Source: an uncultured Prevotellaceae bacterium (GTDB lineage Bacteria > Bacteroidota > Bacteroidia > Bacteroidales > Bacteroidaceae). Taken from it: a stretch of 64,000 nt of DNA. Positions 53,874-62,203 of this stretch are shown piece after piece. The stretch spans positions 349,522 to 413,521 of the forward strand of contig CAMKSE010000001.1 of assembly GCA_946415365.1 (NCBI GenBank), read 5' to 3'. The translations under genes and the position numbers were made by a program. The first letter of the stretch is position 1. Every line of letters starts with the position of its first letter. The notes under the pieces are model-generated. The model was not told the origin of the DNA. It searched no databases and saw nothing but the letters and a program-made list of their open reading frames with translations.

Positions 53874-56296
53874 TTTACAGGATCACGTATATTGACAAGG
53901 GGGATGGCAAGAGTCATAAGCTTGCCAACCCCGTAAAGGACCGCCAGGCGCTGATGGCGCTGAGAGATGAAAAGAAGAACCTGGACTACCTGGAGAAAGC
54001 CCGGAAGGGTGATGCCGAGGCGAAGGCAAAGCTGCTGCAACTGGCCTATAACATCGGATATGTGGACGGGGAAATAGCCGGTTGCAAGAGTCAGGGCAGC
54101 TTCTTCTTCCACGATGTGGACTGTTACGATCAGGCGCAGTCGGAGGAGCTGAAGAACCGGATTCTCTCGAAGAAGGACAGGATCGGACTGATGATGCTGG
54201 AACGGAGTGCCGGTGGCGGCTGGCATCTGGTGTGCCGACGTGTGCCGGGAACCACGATTCTGGAGAATCAGGTGCGTGTGGCATGCGTGCTCCAGATAGA
54301 GATGGACACGAATGCGAAGGATCTGGCGAGGGTGTGCTTTTCAACGAGTGGATCGGAGGAGGACCTGGTGTATCTGGACGATGCGATCTTCGGGGAGCCG
54401 ATGACGCCAGAGGAGTGCGAGAAGGAGTATCAGTTGCTGAAGGAGCTCGAGCGGAAGAAGCTGGAGAAGGTGCCGAAGGGCGCCAGGAAGGCGAACAAGC
54501 ACTATCGGCCGTGGGAGGAGATTCAGGGAGCCAGTCCCCATGATTCAACAGATTCCGTAGACACAAAAGACTCCTCAGAGATCATAGAGGCGACAGAGCG
54601 GACGAGGTATGTGTTCAGGGCGTGTATGAAGGAGGAGGACGTGACGGAGGCGGATCTCGTGAACGAGGGCGGACGGCACAACTCGGTGAAGGTGGTGCTG
54701 AGTCATTGTAACCAGCTGCTCTCTGAGGGCGAGACACTCGGCGTGCTGAAGGAACTGATGCCGGAACACTGGAACGATGAGAATATCCGACAACTGGTGA
54801 AGGCGTACTATTCCGATTATTACAACCAATACCAGAAGCTGACAGTGTTTCAGAAGCGGGTGTTCAGGGAGAGCAAGCGGATTCGGGAGTCGGGAGATGA
54901 CACACATGGGGTCAGGCACCTCAGTGACATCGCAAGCGACATCACAGAAATGCCAGACCCCAGTGTATCGGCGCTGTCGAGGGTGTTTGCGAGTAAGGAG
55001 CCACCGGCCATCCCGGAGACGCTGCCGAAACTGGTGAAGGCGGTGACCAGGAACACGCCGAAACGGCTGAAGGCGACGGTGGCTCAGGCGATGTTCCCGC
55101 CACTGGCCACGTATCCGAGGAACCTCAGTTTCGTGTATATCGACAACCAGGTCAGGGAGCTGCGCATCAATTGTCTGATCGTGGCCGGTACGGGAACGGG
55201 TAAGGACATGTGTACGAAGCAGCCGCTGACGCATATCATCGCCGACATGAAGAAACGCGACGAACTGAACCGCAAGCGTCTGAAGCAGTACAACGAGGAG
55301 TTCAACAGCAAGGCCAACAGCAAGCAGAAGCCGCAGCGACCTGACGACCTCGTGATTCAGACCATCAAGGCCAACATCACCTATGCTGCCCTGGTGCAGC
55401 GTATGGACGAGGCGCAGGGTGCCCCACTCTACGTCAGACTCAACGAGCTGGAGCAGTGGGACAAGATCGAGGGCTGCAGCGGACGCGGCAACCAGTTCAC
55501 GAACCTGAAGCTCTGCGATGACGAGGGCAACGACTTCGGTGCCGACCGCGCCAGTACGCAGAGTGTGATGGGCTCGGGGTGCCTGCATCTGAACTGGAAC
55601 GCGAATACCACGCTGACGAAGGCAGTGAAATACTTCAGGTTCGTGCTGACCGACGGACCGATCTCGCGACTCTGTCTAGCCACCATCCCCGAGGAGGACT
55701 ACGGTGCCGACGTGCCGGTGTTCGGTGACTACGACGAGGCGTATGACGAGGGTCTGAAGCCGTATATCGACAACCTGAAGCAGGCGACAGGGAAGATAGA
55801 CTGTCCGCAGGCCAAGGCGCTGGCCAGGAAACTGAAGAAAGAATGTGCCGAGTTTGCCAGACTGTCGCAGGACCGCGTGTTCGACAATCTAACGCACCGT
55901 GCACTCGTGGCCGCTTTCCGAAAGGCTTGTCTGCTTTACGCCGCCAACGGTATGAAGTGGGAAAAGGCCATCGAGGCGTTCTGCCGGTGGAGTCTCTTCT
56001 ACGACCTCTATCTGAAGATGATGCTCTTTGGCGACCTGATCCGTGATGCCGACGGCGATGTGCAGATGTCGAAGCGCGGACCGCAGAGTCTGCTGGACTT
56101 CCTGCCAGAGACTTTTACCGTCGACGATGCCAGACGGGTGCGTCATGAACGGGGCCTCAGCAACGAGGGGTATCACTGCATCAGGATGATCCGCACCTGG
56201 ATCAACCGGGGGTATGTGATACAGAATACAGAATACAGTTTTAAAAAAGCAACCCAAGAAAAGAAAAATCAAAATGAATCAAGTGGAAATCAATAA
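53870..56296 (+). CDS. VirE N-terminal/BT4734-like and DUF3987 protein
   Basis: 808 residues. The N-terminal third is the BT4734-like VirE/primase-related domain (SFFFHDVDCYDQAQSEELKN, LERSAGGGWHLVCRRVPGT). The rest is DUF3987, a helicase-like ATPase with Walker A VAGTGTGKDMCTKQPL and LYVRLNELEQWDKIEG. Such proteins sit with HU, smalltalk and amidase genes in Bacteroidales cassettes and are thought to act in replication of mobile DNA; this is not proven. Its last codons are formed by a 22-bp repeat copy (56218-56239), giving VIQNTEYSF, so the repeat was recruited as the gene end. It overlaps the peptidase gene by 23 bases. Confidence 0.8.
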   Translation: MIYRITYIDKGDGKSHKLANPVKDRQALMALRDEKKNLDYLEKARKGDAEAKAKLLQLAYNIGYVDGEIAGCKSQGSFFFHDVDCYDQAQSEELKNRILSKKDRIGLMMLERSAGGGWHLVCRRVPGTTILENQVRVACVLQIEMDTNAKDLARVCFSTSGSEEDLVYLDDAIFGEPMTPEECEKEYQLLKELERKKLEKVPKGARKANKHYRPWEEIQGASPHDSTDSVDTKDSSEIIEATERTRYVFRACMKEEDVTEADLVNEGGRHNSVKVVLSHCNQLLSEGETLGVLKELMPEHWNDENIRQLVKAYYSDYYNQYQKLTVFQKRVFRESKRIRESGDDTHGVRHLSDIASDITEMPDPSVSALSRVFASKEPPAIPETLPKLVKAVTRNTPKRLKATVAQAMFPPLATYPRNLSFVYIDNQVRELRINCLIVAGTGTGKDMCTKQPLTHIIADMKKRDELNRKRLKQYNEEFNSKANSKQKPQRPDDLVIQTIKANITYAALVQRMDEAQGAPLYVRLNELEQWDKIEGCSGRGNQFTNLKLCDDEGNDFGADRASTQSVMGSGCLHLNWNANTTLTKAVKYFRFVLTDGPISRLCLATIPEEDYGADVPVFGDYDEAYDEGLKPYIDNLKQATGKIDCPQAKALARKLKKECAEFARLSQDRVFDNLTHRALVAAFRKACLLYAANGMKWEKAIEAFCRWSLFYDLYLKMMLFGDLIRDADGDVQMSKRGPQSLLDFLPETFTVDDARRVRHERGLSNEGYHCIRMIRTWINRGYVIQNTEYSFKKATQEKKNQNESSGNQ
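56218..56239 (-). repeat. 22-bp repeat, copy 7 (inverted, inside the coding region)
   Basis: Reverse complement of the repeat, in frame within the DUF3987 gene and read there as IQNTEYSF. Confidence 0.85.
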
Positions 56297-56792
56297 GGAT
56301 ATTAAGTTATCGCCTCATTTTACGCTGGGGGAGTTGACGAAGACGAGTTATCACACGCTGGATGGGAATATCCCGAGTCATGTGGCGATTGAGAATCTCA
56401 GAAGACTCTGTCAGTGGCTGGAGCGGCTACGAGAGAGATATGGGAAGTTAAAGGGAAGTTATGAGGAAGTTAAAGGGAAGTTAAAGGGACAATACTTTGA
56501 TATTCCTGTAATTATTAGCAGCGGGTTCAGGAGTGAGGCGGTGAACATGAAGTGTGGCGGGGCAAAGAACTCGAACCACCTGACGGGCTGCGCGGTGGAC
56601 ATCTGCTGCGACGGTCCGGAGCAGATGATCATCTATGCCGCCATCCTGCTCAACATTTCTCACAGTGGGGACAGTCCCCTCTGTGAGAATTTCGACGAGC
56701 TGATCCTGGAGAAACGGGGTACGACGTACTGGGTCCACTTCGCGGTGCGTCCGAAGGACAACCGCCGCAAGATCCTCTTCGACTGCCGATAG
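56274..56792 (+). CDS. M15-type peptidase (peptidoglycan carboxypeptidase-like)
   Basis: 172 residues. M15 zinc-peptidase motifs: IISSGFRSEAVN, SNHLTGCAVDICC (His and Asp ligands) and YWVHFAV (third His). It has no signal peptide, like the endolysin-type or amidase genes that end these cassettes, and would act on peptide stems of peptidoglycan when released or exported. The sequence GKLKGSYEEVKGKLKGQ around 60 is a short coding repeat. Translation is coupled to the DUF3987 gene. Confidence 0.82.
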   Translation: MNQVEINKDIKLSPHFTLGELTKTSYHTLDGNIPSHVAIENLRRLCQWLERLRERYGKLKGSYEEVKGKLKGQYFDIPVIISSGFRSEAVNMKCGGAKNSNHLTGCAVDICCDGPEQMIIYAAILLNISHSGDSPLCENFDELILEKRGTTYWVHFAVRPKDNRRKILFDCR

Positions 56793-56802
56793 GAGCTATG
56801 GC

Positions 56803-57906
56803 TCAGCTTTCGATGACGCATACCCTGCCGCTTTCACGCATCCATTGTTCATGCTCTTTCAACTCCTGCTCTGAGCGGAGCACCCAGCAAAGGGGCGTGC
56901 ACATGCCGACGGGAATCCTAGGCTTTGACGCATAGCCATCGGTATAGATGAGCGCACCATCGTATTCGGGATGCTTGGCCACGAAGTCGATGAAGGGCTG
57001 GAAACAGGTGCCGCCGCGTCCGGTGACCTTGATGTTCTCTGACGCCTTGAGCAGTGTCTGGACTTCACCCAGTTCAGTGTCGAACTGCACGACATCAATC
57101 TGCTTGATGCCGTATTTGAAGAAGCGGTTGATGGTGGAATAGAAATTCTTGAGGTCGTCTTTGGAGATGCTCCCGCTACAGTCCACACCGATGATCAACC
57201 TTGTCGTGAAGTCGTAGCGACTGCCCATGGCGTCGAAGCCAAAGCGGCGATTGGGACGCATGCGTGTCAGCTTGCGCTTCTCAGAAAGGATGGTGGCGCG
57301 GAATCCTGCCAGGATTTTACGGTAGTCGACGCGTGCCTTCGTGGAAGCGATGATCTCCTCTACCAGATGTCCTGGCAGTGATCCCCACGCCTTCACATTG
57401 CGGATGACTTCGTTGACCGTGGCCGCCATCAGTTCGTCTTGCTGCCAGTTGGCTGCGATGTCGGCATTTTCGTCAGACTCATCTGATGGACCCTGTTCAC
57501 CCTTCGGAAGCAGCATCTGTATGCGACGGGCATAATACTCAAAGTGTTGGTTGGAAGGGAACTCGAAATCTGCCGGTTTCTCCATCTCGAGCTGCTGGAA
57601 ACGGTAGGAGTCGCCAATGACACAGTTGCTGCCCAATGCCCTGGCCGTGTTGCTGCAGCCGTCCGGCTGACGTTCGTAGGGGTGCTTCAGCAGGATGCGG
57701 ATGACCTCTACACGGAGGCGCTCTTCGAGTTCTTTGTCGCTGATGTCTTCACACAGGTCGGGGTTAATCTCAATGACTCCCCTACCCACTCGGGCGCAGC
57801 ACTTCATCTCTCTGTTTTCTGTCACCCGATGGGTGCAGAAAGCAGAGAACAGGGGCTCTTCGCTGAGGAACCAGCGTTCGGTGATTCTGGTTATTCGTTC
57901 TTTCAT
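56803..57906 (-). CDS. DUF2201-type putative metallopeptidase with vWA domain
   Basis: 367 residues. The N-terminal part resembles DUF2201 proteins (INPDLCEDISDKELEERLRV, VIRILLKHPYERQPDG), but the usual HExxH zinc site is not present in this copy (VIRILLKHP), so peptidase activity is doubtful. A vWA domain follows from about 230 with a complete metal site: IIGVDCSGSISKDD, GGRGGTCFQPF-like loop (GRGGTCFQPFIDF) and ALIYTDGYAS. It overlaps the MoxR gene by four bases; this pair is the core of MoxR-vWA chaperone systems, in which the ATPase activates the vWA protein. Confidence 0.82.
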   Translation of the reverse strand: MKERITRITERWFLSEEPLFSAFCTHRVTENREMKCCARVGRGVIEINPDLCEDISDKELEERLRVEVIRILLKHPYERQPDGCSNTARALGSNCVIGDSYRFQQLEMEKPADFEFPSNQHFEYYARRIQMLLPKGEQGPSDESDENADIAANWQQDELMAATVNEVIRNVKAWGSLPGHLVEEIIASTKARVDYRKILAGFRATILSEKRKLTRMRPNRRFGFDAMGSRYDFTTRLIIGVDCSGSISKDDLKNFYSTINRFFKYGIKQIDVVQFDTELGEVQTLLKASENIKVTGRGGTCFQPFIDFVAKHPEYDGALIYTDGYASKPRIPVGMCTPLCWVLRSEQELKEHEQWMRESGRVCVIES

Positions 57907-58988
57907 AGCGAACTGACGAACTCATTAAGCATCTCGTACACCTCAAAGGCATTTGCCACCAGGAAGGAAACAGCCTTGTCGTAGGTGCCCTTCTCGAAGA
58001 TGGCCGTGAAGTTGGCAAGCGCCTCCTTCTTCTTCTGTTCGCTGAGAAACTCGATGTACTGACCGAGGTTCTTGGCGGCAAGCTTTTTCTCACGGTCGGT
58101 GAGTTTGGTGTTCTCGAGGAAGCGGAACACCGACTCGTTGAGGATGGCATACTCGTGGAGCTGATACTTCTCCACGGTCTTCATGGTCTTGTCATACTTC
58201 AGCAGGAGGTCTTTGCCCGTAATGACCTTGCGCTGCTGGGCACTCTGTATGAAGGCTGCTGCAGCTGCGGCTCCCACGACGCCGGCGATGAGGCGCTTGT
58301 GAATGTCCTTGATGACATCCACCTTGAGCATGATGTCGGATACATGCTTCCATGCACGACGGTCAGCGCTCTTGTCAAGGCCCTTGTATCCCTTGCTGTC
58401 GCCGTCAAGCCAGGTCGGGTTGTCCTGGATGAAGTTGATGACGCGCTCGTCGAGATTCTCACTGGCAGCCCAGTTGAGCCATTCCTCTACGGTAGGCCTG
58501 AACTCATAGATGTTGAAACGGCTGACGAGTGCAGGATCGAGGTCGGTGAGCTGGTATTCTTCGCCATCGTTCACGGCTGAGATGACGTGGCTGCCTTCGG
58601 GCAGCGCCTTGCCTGCCAACTTACGATTGAGGGTGAGGTCCATCACCGTCTGCAGGATCTCAGGACGGGCTCGGTTCAGTTCGTCGAGGAAGAGGACAAT
58701 CGGCTGGCCGTCCTGTGGGAACCAATAGGGCGGTGTGAAGTCGGTACGCGAGGTGGCCTTTCCCTTTGCGTCCTGCTTCTCCACCTTCGAGGGGATGCCG
58801 ATGATGTCGCCGGGGTCGGCCATCTGTCCGAGGAAGAGTGTTACCACTTTCAGCCCCTTGCTGTTGAAGAAGCTGGTGAGGATTTCTGACTTGCCGATGC
58901 CGTGCTTGCCGACGAGCATGATGTTCTGGTCGGAAGGGGTGAGCTCTAATGTCTCCTTGAGCTCGGAAATATTAATTGTTACTGCCAT
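57903..58988 (-). CDS. MoxR-family AAA+ ATPase
   Basis: 361 residues from the ATG at 58988; a start at 59045 would read through a tandem AT repeat and is unlikely. Walker A is LVGKHGIGKSEILTSF, Walker B VLFLDELNRARPEI, sensor 1 HVISAVNDGEEY and the arginine-bearing LDPALVSRFNIYEF. MoxR ATPases remodel partner proteins and usually pair with vWA proteins, as here (ATGA overlap with the next gene). Upstream lies an unrecognised gene, and the TROVE gene lies further up on the same strand. Confidence 0.87.
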   Translation of the reverse strand: MAVTINISELKETLELTPSDQNIMLVGKHGIGKSEILTSFFNSKGLKVVTLFLGQMADPGDIIGIPSKVEKQDAKGKATSRTDFTPPYWFPQDGQPIVLFLDELNRARPEILQTVMDLTLNRKLAGKALPEGSHVISAVNDGEEYQLTDLDPALVSRFNIYEFRPTVEEWLNWAASENLDERVINFIQDNPTWLDGDSKGYKGLDKSADRRAWKHVSDIMLKVDVIKDIHKRLIAGVVGAAAAAAFIQSAQQRKVITGKDLLLKYDKTMKTVEKYQLHEYAILNESVFRFLENTKLTDREKKLAAKNLGQYIEFLSEQKKKEALANFTAIFEKGTYDKAVSFLVANAFEVYEMLNEFVSSL

Positions 58989-58994
58989 GTTGTA

Positions 58995-59028
58995 TAATTG
59001 AAAATTGAAAATTGAAAATTGAAAATTA
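58995..59028. repeat. Tandem ATTGAAA repeat before the MoxR gene
   Basis: Four 7-bp units between the 59029 stop and the MoxR start; likely to vary by slippage. Confidence 0.7.
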
Positions 59029-59766
59029 TTATTTGCGATGGACAAAGAAATTCGTTAAGCAACTCTTGCGGTGAGCGTCGAGAAGTAGTTTCAGGCTCTC
59101 GATCTGTTTGGGGAGTTTTTCCTTGTATGATCCCCACCAGGCATCAATGTAGACGCCGAGATCGGTGTTGGGAATCTTCACCCTGATCCTGGCACGTCGT
59201 TTCTGTTCGATGACCACATACTTGAGTCTGGGGTAGTCCTTCATGGCTTCGGTGAATATGGCCTTGATGCCGAGGAATGCCATGCGGTTGAGTTTGGCCT
59301 TCTTGCAGGCAATATTCAAGACGACGTCCCATTCTGCCATGTATTCTTCAAGTTTCTCCTTCTGACGTATCATCCACAGAGCGACAACCGCTGCGCTGTA
59401 TGACTTCAAGTACATAACGGTCAGATTCTTCTCATTGATGGTGACTTGCAATGAGTTATGCACCTTCTCCGCGTAGAGCGTGCAGTTAGGCGACAGTTTG
59501 ACTACCAGTCTCTGGGTGGGGCGTTTGGTCCCATTGGGCTGTTCAAGTTTGATGTCATCTTTGTTAATTTCATTGTACTCAAGCAGATAGATCCGGACTT
59601 CAGCGGGCGAAGGCACGTTCGTGATGAATGGTCGCTCAGGACCCAGATCGTTCATCATGTTCATCTTGAGGAAGAAGTCAAGCGCATCGTCATTGCTCTT
59701 GCCTTCCTCCAACAACTTGTGGATGTTGTTGGTAATCTGTACTTTTGTGTATTGCATATTATCCAT
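59029..59766 (-). CDS. Unknown protein of the MoxR/TROVE module
   Basis: 245 residues, no signal peptide and no recognised motif; the sequence is rich in Lys and mixes helices with beta strands (LEQPNGTKRPTQRLVVKLSP, RARIRVKIPNTDLGVYIDAW). It has its own promoter box (TATATTTGCA, 59792) and stands directly before the MoxR gene. A basic character and module context may mean RNA or protein binding; nothing specific can be claimed. Confidence 0.65.
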   Translation of the reverse strand: MDNMQYTKVQITNNIHKLLEEGKSNDDALDFFLKMNMMNDLGPERPFITNVPSPAEVRIYLLEYNEINKDDIKLEQPNGTKRPTQRLVVKLSPNCTLYAEKVHNSLQVTINEKNLTVMYLKSYSAAVVALWMIRQKEKLEEYMAEWDVVLNIACKKAKLNRMAFLGIKAIFTEAMKDYPRLKYVVIEQKRRARIRVKIPNTDLGVYIDAWWGSYKEKLPKQIESLKLLLDAHRKSCLTNFFVHRK

Positions 59767-59791
59767 ATTTATTTCAGTTTCTTTTTATGGT

Positions 59792-59801
59792 TGCAAATAT
59801 A
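59792..59801 (-). promoter_or_regulatory. Promoter -7 box TATATTTGCA (minus strand)
   Basis: Consensus box 26 bases before the 59029 gene start. Confidence 0.65.
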
Positions 59802-59841
59802 TGAATCTGCAGGAAACACACCTCCCAAGCTATACGTATAA

Positions 59842-59985
59842 ATAAAAAACAGCCCGAACGCCTCGTTTGAGGACATTCGGGCTGTGTCTCCGCCGGAACC
59901 CCTTAGGAAAAGGGGGAATCTGCGAGGCGGCTTCCATCCTGGAAGTCCATCCTCAAAGCCTCTTTGTGACCTATCTAACCTTCGT
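59842..59985 (-). ncRNA. Structured RNA or 3' UTR with terminator, repeated at the right edge
   Basis: On the minus strand: small hairpins CAAAG/CTTTG and CTTCC/GGAAG, a stem CCGCC/GGCGG with inner CCCCTT/AAGGGG, then a final hairpin CAGCCCGAA/TTCGGGCTG (inner CCTC/GAGG) followed by TTTTTT, a classic terminator. It follows the broken Ro60 gene. The last 55 bases are identical at 63946-64000, so the element is repeated. It may be a small RNA or the 3' end of the Ro60 transcript. Confidence 0.55.
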
Positions 59986-59986
59986 G

Positions 59987-60355
59987 CTAAACGACAATCC
60001 GGCGGATCTCGTCGATAGCACTCTTACCACGTTCCACTGCTGCAAGGATATCGAAGACCTTATCGCTCCAGCCTGCGATGCAGAACACATCATCACGCTC
60101 CATGCTGATGGGGCTTTGCCCGTAGCCAGCCAAGTCGAAGATGTAAAGGCGCGCATGTGGCGCCACTTCGCGCTTGTAGCGTTCCCAGTATCCTGCAAGA
60201 TGGGCATCACCATACCCATATTCACTATTCCACAGCTGGCAGTCGGTGAACAGCATCACTTTATCCATCTCACGATGTTCCTGAATGAGCCATTCGATGA
60301 CTTTGTAGCCATTGGTGGCATAGCCTACTTCGCCTTCACGCGATATCATGTCCAC
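59987..60355 (-). pseudogene. C-terminal vWA remnant of the Ro60 gene
   Basis: About 122 codons encoding the second half of a vWA domain (GYATNGYKVIEWLIQEH, DKVMLFTDCQLWNSE, DVFCIAGWSDKVFDIL), the part of Ro60 proteins after the TROVE repeats. The loops with the Thr and the late Asp of the metal site remain; the first DxSxS loop is missing. It overlaps the TROVE frame by ten bases in a different frame, so an internal deletion of roughly 130 codons with frame change separated the two halves. Confidence 0.75.
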
Positions 60356-61164
60356 GGTGCTTCAGGGTTGGCAATGTAGTCGCAGACCATCTGCATGGTC
60401 TCCTCATCCATTCCAAGCTTCAGCATGTTCCTGAGATTTCGCAGGGTGGCCATGTAGCCTAAGCGGTGGCTTTGTACCAGCTTCCGCCAGACTTCACGCT
60501 TGGCTTCCTCCTTCTCTTCCTCAGAATCAAAGTGGCGCTGGCCTACAGCCGACAACTCGGTTTCCCAAGTGACGGGCGTTTCCAGCGTATCGCTCATTAT
60601 CTTTCGGAAGATGTCGGCCTGACGGTCGTCCTTCGGTTTCGGGTGCACCAGTGCCAATGCATCGCGCAGGGTGACCTTGCGGTTCTTGCGGTTGTACTTG
60701 GCGAACTGATATTCGTCGAACTTGTTGAACGCCTCTGCCAGACCTTTGCGCAGTTGACAGCTCAGACCTGAGAGGTCAGGCTTGCCTGTGCGCCAGAGGT
60801 AGCACATGAGCAGTTCGGTGATTTCATCAGCACGCTGAATCGTTCTGCCGACAGCCTTGCTCACAAGCGTATCGCCCTGATGGCAACAATCAAGCTCTAC
60901 CAACAGCAGAAGCGGAACACTGCGCAGATGCATCTCCTCACGGGTGTAGACGGCCAGCTGAGCTACAAATTCAGGCTCGACCTTTCGCACCAGATCGGCG
61001 ATGCGACGTACGCGTTCCTCTCCACCCTCGTAGAACGTGTCTTCCACACCCATCGTGGTGACGACGGTGGTGTAGAGTTCCCATTCAGGCGTCATGCGCC
61101 ATGCCTGTGCACCTTCGTGGTTGGTGGTCAGATAGTCACAACGAAGCTGTTCGTTGTAACTCAT
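60346..61164 (-). CDS. rsr: TROVE-domain protein (Ro60-like), truncated
   Basis: 272 residues covering most of a TROVE domain, the HEAT-like ring that binds Y RNA and misfolded RNA (RMTPEWELYTTVVTTMGVED, TREEMHLRSVPLLLLVELD, LRDALALVHPKPKD, SHRLGYMATLRNLRNML). It ends abruptly at YIANPEAPWT, where intact bacterial Ro proteins continue into a vWA domain; the vWA half follows in another frame. Bacterial Ro acts with a Y RNA in RNA quality control and stress survival. A candidate Y RNA lies 40 bases upstream. Whether the shortened protein still forms the ring is open. Confidence 0.8.
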   Translation of the reverse strand: MSYNEQLRCDYLTTNHEGAQAWRMTPEWELYTTVVTTMGVEDTFYEGGEERVRRIADLVRKVEPEFVAQLAVYTREEMHLRSVPLLLLVELDCCHQGDTLVSKAVGRTIQRADEITELLMCYLWRTGKPDLSGLSCQLRKGLAEAFNKFDEYQFAKYNRKNRKVTLRDALALVHPKPKDDRQADIFRKIMSDTLETPVTWETELSAVGQRHFDSEEEKEEAKREVWRKLVQSHRLGYMATLRNLRNMLKLGMDEETMQMVCDYIANPEAPWT

Positions 61165-61199
61165 ACGCTATATATGTATCAATAAGTAAAAAAGAACGC

Positions 61200-61352
61200 T
61201 TGAAAAAAGCAAAGGGCGGTGAAATATCCCTTTCGGGACTTAGGAGAGCTATTGTAAACTTCGGTTTGGGAACCGAATGGAGATTGGAATCTGCCTCATT
61301 TTTCAGGTCAGATCGAAGTATCTCTCCAATGCGCAACCGCCCTTGCTTTTGT
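61200..61352 (-). ncRNA. Candidate Y RNA (Yrl-like) next to the TROVE gene
   Basis: On the minus strand the 5' segment AAAGCAAGGGCGGT (61336-61349) pairs with the 3' segment ACCGCCCTTTGCTTT (61206-61220) through 14 bp and one bulge, directly followed by a T-run. Inside are a second helix GGAGAG/CTCTCC, a GAAA-capped hairpin (61227-61238), TTCGGTT/AACCGAA (61260-61277) and ATCTGCCT/AGGTCAGAT (61289-61313). A closed end-to-end stem with a branched, tRNA-like interior beside a Ro gene is the Y RNA layout. A weak TATATTTA box precedes it. Ro binding is inferred. Confidence 0.65.
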
Positions 61353-61428
61353 TTTCTGTTGTAAATATAGTAATTAATTTACTGTTTCTTTCCAAAATTA
61401 TACGTACAAATTAAAAAATCTTCTTATA

Positions 61429-62178
61429 TCATGCTGCCTGTTTGAGATAGGCAGCATGAAGGTGGAGAGCATCAATCTTATCGCGAAGGACCTTGAGCTT
61501 CTTCTTCGCGAGGTTGAGGGGAAGACGATACTTTTTTGCAAGGTCCTCCACCTTGTAACCATCAGCACGCATTTGAGCGTAATCCATGAGGAAGTTGACC
61601 TCGATGGGGAAAAAGTGTTGCGACAGCAAGTGGCGCAGCACTTCGCGCTCTTCATCGAGCAGCAGCTCGGTTTGCGACGTGGTGGGTTCTGCATGCAGCT
61701 TGTTCTGCAAGCAAGGACAATAATCATCATCTTCATCATGATGAGCATCTCGAAAGACATCGAGCGTTGCGTAGTGATAGTTCATCTCCTTGAGTTTGTT
61801 AGAGGGGATGTGGACGATTTGACGATAATCGTTGACCGCATCATACATGCTCTGCATGATTTTGCGAACCGCATACGAGATGAAGCGGTTCTCGTAGGTG
61901 GGATCGTAGCGCTCAGCTGCAGCCACCAGCCCACTGTTGCCAGCTGCTATCAGCTCCTCGAGGGGAACTTGATAGCTGCTAAACTTCTTAGCGCAATCAA
62001 TCACGAAGAGGAGGTTTGCCTCGACGAGCTTGTTGCGAGCCTGCGTATCGCCTTGACGAATGCGCTTACCTAGTTCGCGTTCTTCATCAGCACTTAGACG
62101 TGGGTTCTTTTTGAGAGAGTTTTGGTAAGCATCAAAGGTTGTTGCCGTGTAATCGTAAATGAGGTTCTTCTTATTCAT
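61429..62178 (-). CDS. Sigma-70 family factor, paralogue of the 38069 gene
   Basis: 249 residues. Region 2: LSADEERELGKRIRQGDTQA, RNKLVEANLLFVIDCAKKF, VPLEELIAAGNSGLVAAAER and ENRFISYAVRKIMQSMYD; then HIPSNKLKEMNYHYATLDVF and a C-terminal HTH-like part (VEDLAKKYRLPLNLAKKKLK). It is equal in length to the 38069 factor and agrees with it at every motif. It lies between the WYL gene and the Y RNA/TROVE genes with its own promoter, so it may direct RNA polymerase to this module under stress. Confidence 0.85.
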   Translation of the reverse strand: MNKKNLIYDYTATTFDAYQNSLKKNPRLSADEERELGKRIRQGDTQARNKLVEANLLFVIDCAKKFSSYQVPLEELIAAGNSGLVAAAERYDPTYENRFISYAVRKIMQSMYDAVNDYRQIVHIPSNKLKEMNYHYATLDVFRDAHHDEDDDYCPCLQNKLHAEPTTSQTELLLDEEREVLRHLLSQHFFPIEVNFLMDYAQMRADGYKVEDLAKKYRLPLNLAKKKLKVLRDKIDALHLHAAYLKQAA

Positions 62179-62203
62179 ATGTTGCGTGTTTTATTAATTT
62201 GGG

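Noticed and set aside
53883..55588. Large minus-strand frames opposite the VirE/DUF3987 gene
   Set aside because: Low-complexity Pro/Ser/Arg or Leu/His-rich translations typical of antisense frames.
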